Below, one piece after another: positions 7,448 to 9,917 of a DNA stretch of 9,917 nucleotides. Every line of letters begins with the position of its first letter. Positions within the stretch are counted from its first letter, which is position 1. The position numbers were made by a program, and so were the translations under genes. The DNA comes from UBA3478 sp036782715 (GTDB taxonomy: Bacteria; Bacteroidota; Bacteroidia; Flavobacteriales; Flavobacteriaceae), in the NCBI GenBank assembly GCA_036782715.1, contig DAIPYN010000042.1:1-9917 (forward strand), given 5' to 3'. The notes under the pieces were generated by a model. The model was not told where the DNA came from. It made no database searches and worked only from the letters and a program-made list of their open reading frames with translations.

Positions 7448-8461
7448 TTATAGATTGAAGAAGGCAAATACTAATAACAGCGCGAACACTACCATAAACA
7501 CGATGGATTGTAAGAAGCTAGTCAAAAAGAAAAATAACAAGGTCTTTGGCCAACCTTTCTCAAAAAATCGCTTGAAACTAATGAGATAATAGATGAACCA
7601 ACTCAACCCTAGAAGGCCTGAAATTAGACTAAATAATGACCAATCGGTGCTTGAGGCTAGCAGTTCAAGACCTTTTTGAATAAACAACAGAATGAAAAAG
7701 CTAGTTGCAATGTGCAGTACAAAAATCAAGTGATCGATATACCAGTAGTGTTTTCTTCTAATAAAAACGAGTTTTAGAATCAGTGCTAGAAGGGGAAGCG
7801 TGATGAAAAGTACTTGCGGCAATCGATTTAGAACCTCTTCGCCAAAGGCTTGAATGAATCCTTTCTGTCCTTCATATTTCTCTTTGATTTGATAAAATTT
7901 CTCTACAAACTTTAATTCGAAAGAACTGCTTCGATCCTCGGGCTTTAAGGTTTGTTGATTACTCAGGTATTCTTCATAAGATTCGAAATCACTTTCTAAA
8001 CTGACAATCGAATCACTTTCTTTTTTTCGCTTACCAGCTTCAAGCTCTTCAGAAAAAACTTTCGCCAAGTCTACTGTTTCAGATGCTGAAGTTTCAGGAG
8101 GGGATCCAATGGATACGACATTTCCTTTTTCATTATCCCTGGCGATATCAATAAGATCTGGAGTAGAAAAGGTGCTGCTAAATAAAAAGAATATTGCAGA
8201 GGTAAAGAGATAAAACTGAACAGGGTTCACATAGCTACCCCGTTTACCCATCATGTAGGCGAGTGTTAAAGAGGCCGGTTTGCTGAAAAGAAGTCGAATC
8301 GATAGAATGAGTCTACCGTCGTAATTGAAAAGGCCACTAAAAAACTGACCTAATAACTGCCAGACACTCAGTTTTTGTGGTCGATCTTCTTGACCGCAGC
8401 TGCTACAGAATTTACCGGTTAGTGGTGTATCGCAGTTTAGGCAGGTTGTTCGGTTTTCCAT
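7448..8461 (-). CDS. DUF3667 zinc-ribbon membrane protein
   Basis: 337-residue protein with a four-cysteine zinc ribbon at the N-terminus (CLNC and CSSC; Cys7, Cys10, Cys19, Cys22). The DUF3667 core follows, with NYDGRLILSIRLLFSKPASL and a conserved KRGSYVNPVQFYLF stretch leading into the first membrane helix (about 80-97). A long hydrophilic, largely acidic and Ser-rich loop (about 98-210) separates it from four further predicted helices near 213-234, 241-263, 275-296 and 305-336. The family is common in Bacteroidota and has no established function. The gene starts 4 bp after the stop of the MBL-fold hydrolase gene, so the two are almost certainly co-transcribed; the acylase gene follows 43 bp later. 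The cytoplasmic zinc ribbon and the acidic loop suggest a scaffold or sensor, but this is only a guess. Confidence 0.85.
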   Translation of the reverse strand: MENRTTCLNCDTPLTGKFCSSCGQEDRPQKLSVWQLLGQFFSGLFNYDGRLILSIRLLFSKPASLTLAYMMGKRGSYVNPVQFYLFTSAIFFLFSSTFSTPDLIDIARDNEKGNVVSIGSPPETSASETVDLAKVFSEELEAGKRKKESDSIVSLESDFESYEEYLSNQQTLKPEDRSSSFELKFVEKFYQIKEKYEGQKGFIQAFGEEVLNRLPQVLFITLPLLALILKLVFIRRKHYWYIDHLIFVLHIATSFFILLFIQKGLELLASSTDWSLFSLISGLLGLSWFIYYLISFKRFFEKGWPKTLLFFFLTSFLQSIVFMVVFALLLVFAFFNL

Positions 8462-8465
8462 TGCG

Positions 8466-9347
8466 TTAATCGGCCGTTTCGTAAACAGATCGTATGAAGG
8501 CCTCAGGTCCTATGAAACCAGTTCCGTAGGTGCCATTCCATTCTGCTAGAGGGGCTAAATCAATGACTTCTTCAACACTCTTACCTTCATTTCGTAACTC
8601 AACGATAAGTTCTCTAAATAGATCGAGTAGATTGGCGTAGTCGACGAGTTCTTTTTTATTAGCCACCTGGCCATGACCTGGGATGATTACGGTTTGATCA
8701 TCAATCATACTTGCTGCCATATAGAGGTTGGTGATCATGCCGTCGATATCTCCACCTGAGCTTATATCTACATACGGATACCGACCGTTGAAGAAATTGT
8801 CTCCGAGATGAATCACATTTTCAGTGATGAAGTAATAGAAACTATCTCCGTCAGTATGTGCGTCGTTCACATGAAAAGCATGGATCTCAGCATCCTCTCG
8901 ATACCTCAGTTTCATTTGATCAGAAAAGCTGATGGTCGGTAGCGCTTCTATTTCTGCAGGCGGCGTATTTCTTCTAGCTGATTGTTGTCCCGATTTTAAT
9001 CGATCATAAACGCGATCGTGTGCAATGATGGTAGCTCCTTTTCTCGCAAAATTGACATTTCCCCCCGTATGATCTCCGTGCCAGTGGGTGTTTAACACGT
9101 AAGCGATAGGCTTAGGGTTAATGCTTTTAATGGCAAATTCGATTTTATCGCTCAAAGGCGCGAACTGATCATCGATAATATAATTTTGATTTTCGCCGGT
9201 GACTAGGGCGATGTTGCCTCCACTGCCGAAAAGGACATAAACATGGTCAGACACCTTTACGGGTTCGATTTGAACTCCATCAAAATTTCTTTGGGCCACT
9301 AAACCAAGGCTTACGGCCGAAAAAATAAACGTGAAAATCGATTTCAT
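8466..9347 (-). CDS. Secreted metallo-beta-lactamase-fold metallohydrolase
   Basis: 293-residue MBL-fold hydrolase with an N-terminal signal peptide (hydrophobic residues 4-18, likely cleavage after LVA), so it acts in the periplasm or outside. The metal motif NTHWHGDHTGG supplies His88, His90, Asp92 and His93. His164 (in DAHTDGDS), Asp183 (in HLGDNFF) and His225 (in IIPGHG) complete a two-metal site. An Asp in the bridging position, as in glyoxalase II and lactonases, rather than the Cys of class B1 enzymes, argues against a true B1 beta-lactamase. The substrate is unknown: beta-lactam, lactone, thioester or other hydrolysis all remain possible. It is the first gene of a likely four-gene minus-strand transcription unit (MBL, DUF3667, acylase, small membrane protein), divergent from the phosphatase lipoprotein gene with 54 bp between starts. 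Confidence 0.88.
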   Translation of the reverse strand: MKSIFTFIFSAVSLGLVAQRNFDGVQIEPVKVSDHVYVLFGSGGNIALVTGENQNYIIDDQFAPLSDKIEFAIKSINPKPIAYVLNTHWHGDHTGGNVNFARKGATIIAHDRVYDRLKSGQQSARRNTPPAEIEALPTISFSDQMKLRYREDAEIHAFHVNDAHTDGDSFYYFITENVIHLGDNFFNGRYPYVDISSGGDIDGMITNLYMAASMIDDQTVIIPGHGQVANKKELVDYANLLDLFRELIVELRNEGKSVEEVIDLAPLAEWNGTYGTGFIGPEAFIRSVYETAD

Positions 9348-9353
9348 ATTCGG

Positions 9354-9361
9354 TATTTTTG
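9354..9361 (+). promoter_or_regulatory. Candidate Bacteroidota -7 promoter element (TATTTTTG)
   Basis: TATTTTTG fits the TAnnTTTG consensus of the Bacteroidota primary sigma factor exactly. It would start transcription around 9368, about 30 bases before the ATG at 9402. No clear TTG -33 box is seen at the usual distance upstream, and in AT-rich DNA a match to this short motif can be chance. Confidence 0.35.
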
Positions 9362-9401
9362 GAAAAGTTAGCCATTAATTTTCAGCAAATAAGTGCTCAT
9401 T

Positions 9402-9917
9402 ATGAAAAACACCTTCTTACTACTTGGTCTCGTTTTTGCCATTGTTTCTTGTCAAAAAGTCGAAAAGACCCCAGAAGATCATTCGATTACTACCATTTAT
9501 TTAATAAGACACGCTGAAAAAGATCGTTCTGATAAAGAGAATAAAGATCCTGAACTCACCGAAGAAGGAAGACAGCGCGCCGAAAGATGGGCTGAGGTGT
9601 TGGGGCTCTCTAAAATGGATGCGATTTATAGTACCAATTATCAAAGAACCCTTCAAACAGCAGCTCCTACGGCCATGCGCAATGGTTTAGAAATTCAGAC
9701 CTATGAGCCGAACAACTTGAATATGGATTCAATCGCTGCTATACATAAAGGAGAGCGTATTTTGATTGTGGGTCATTCAAACACCACTCCAATGCTGGTG
9801 AATCGAGCACTAGGAGAAGAGCGTTTTGAATGGATTGAAGATACCGTTAATGGAAATCTATTTGTGCTCACCATCACCTCATCGGTCAAGGGGGTACAGG
9901 TGTTGTCGATTGAATGA
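9402..9917 (+). CDS. Histidine phosphatase (phosphoglycerate mutase/SixA-like) lipoprotein
   Basis: 171-residue protein of the histidine phosphatase superfamily. From the ATG at 9402 the N-terminus is a classical lipoprotein signal, hydrophobic residues 5-14 ending in AIVSC, so Cys17 is probably lipidated and the enzyme is tethered to a membrane facing the periplasm. The catalytic domain has IYLIRHAEK with phospho-acceptor His37 after Arg36, the YSTNYQRTLQTA block with Arg82, and LIVGHSNTTP with the second catalytic His125. The size matches small SixA-like phosphatases. A GTG at 9393 in the same frame would add three residues before the signal; I prefer the ATG because it gives a standard MK-n-region lipoprotein signal. 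The TGA is the last codon of the window, so the gene is complete. Its substrate is unknown; because it is exported, a cytosolic phosphoprotein target is unlikely. Divergent from the MBL-fold hydrolase gene. Confidence 0.9.
   Translation: MKNTFLLLGLVFAIVSCQKVEKTPEDHSITTIYLIRHAEKDRSDKENKDPELTEEGRQRAERWAEVLGLSKMDAIYSTNYQRTLQTAAPTAMRNGLEIQTYEPNNLNMDSIAAIHKGERILIVGHSNTTPMLVNRALGEERFEWIEDTVNGNLFVLTITSSVKGVQVLSIE

Noticed and set aside
7404..7589. Short Lys/Asn-rich plus-strand frame starting near the acylase gene start
   Set aside because: It spans the 43-bp gap and the 3' end of the DUF3667 gene on the opposite strand, shows no domain, and its composition simply reflects AT-rich antisense DNA.
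8466..9347. Reading the MBL-fold protein as a class B1 carbapenemase
   Set aside because: The bridging-metal position is Asp183 rather than Cys, and the motif is HWHGDH with His93; this favours a general binuclear hydrolase.

Overview
The window looks like chromosomal DNA of a Bacteroidota member, probably a flavobacterium-like (possibly marine) organism. Three things suggest this: a DUF3667 zinc-ribbon membrane protein (a family I associate with this phylum), short AT-rich leaders with no clear Shine-Dalgarno boxes, and a match to the TAnnTTTG-type -7 element upstream of one gene. The phylum is inferred from style and family content, not from a marker gene. I see no mobile element, CRISPR array, rRNA, tRNA or integration scar. 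Eight complete genes and one partial gene cover nearly all of the sequence.

Left region (1-3201, all minus strand): a tight three-gene operon, read right to left. It encodes a short saccharopine-dehydrogenase-family enzyme that resembles lysine 6-dehydrogenase, a DUF1338/HglS-type 2-oxoadipate dioxygenase/decarboxylase, and an ALDH7A1/AmaB-type alpha-aminoadipic semialdehyde dehydrogenase that runs off the left edge. Spacers are 9-10 bp. Together they would carry L-lysine to 2-aminoadipate and then 2-oxoadipate to 2-hydroxyglutarate. Only the 2-aminoadipate aminotransferase step has no gene here.

Middle (3202-4669): an 85% AT divergent spacer separates the lysine operon from a plus-strand indoleamine 2,3-dioxygenase-family haem enzyme, the first step of tryptophan breakdown through kynurenine. 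Its proximal haem His and the GGT loop are present, but the distal position that is Ser in human IDO1 aligns with His. In eukaryotes the lysine and tryptophan routes meet at 2-oxoadipate, the substrate of the HglS-type enzyme, so the pairing may be meaningful.

Right region (4649-9347, all minus strand): four genes probably transcribed together. In order they are a secreted metallo-beta-lactamase-fold hydrolase, a DUF3667 membrane protein, a penicillin-acylase-family Ntn hydrolase with its autoprocessing serine, and a small membrane protein coupled to the acylase by an ATGA overlap. The small protein gene and the IDO gene overlap tail to tail by 21 bp. The rightmost gene (9402-9917, plus strand) is a complete histidine-phosphatase lipoprotein, divergent from the hydrolase operon. 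Most of the products in this half are predicted to be exported or membrane-bound.
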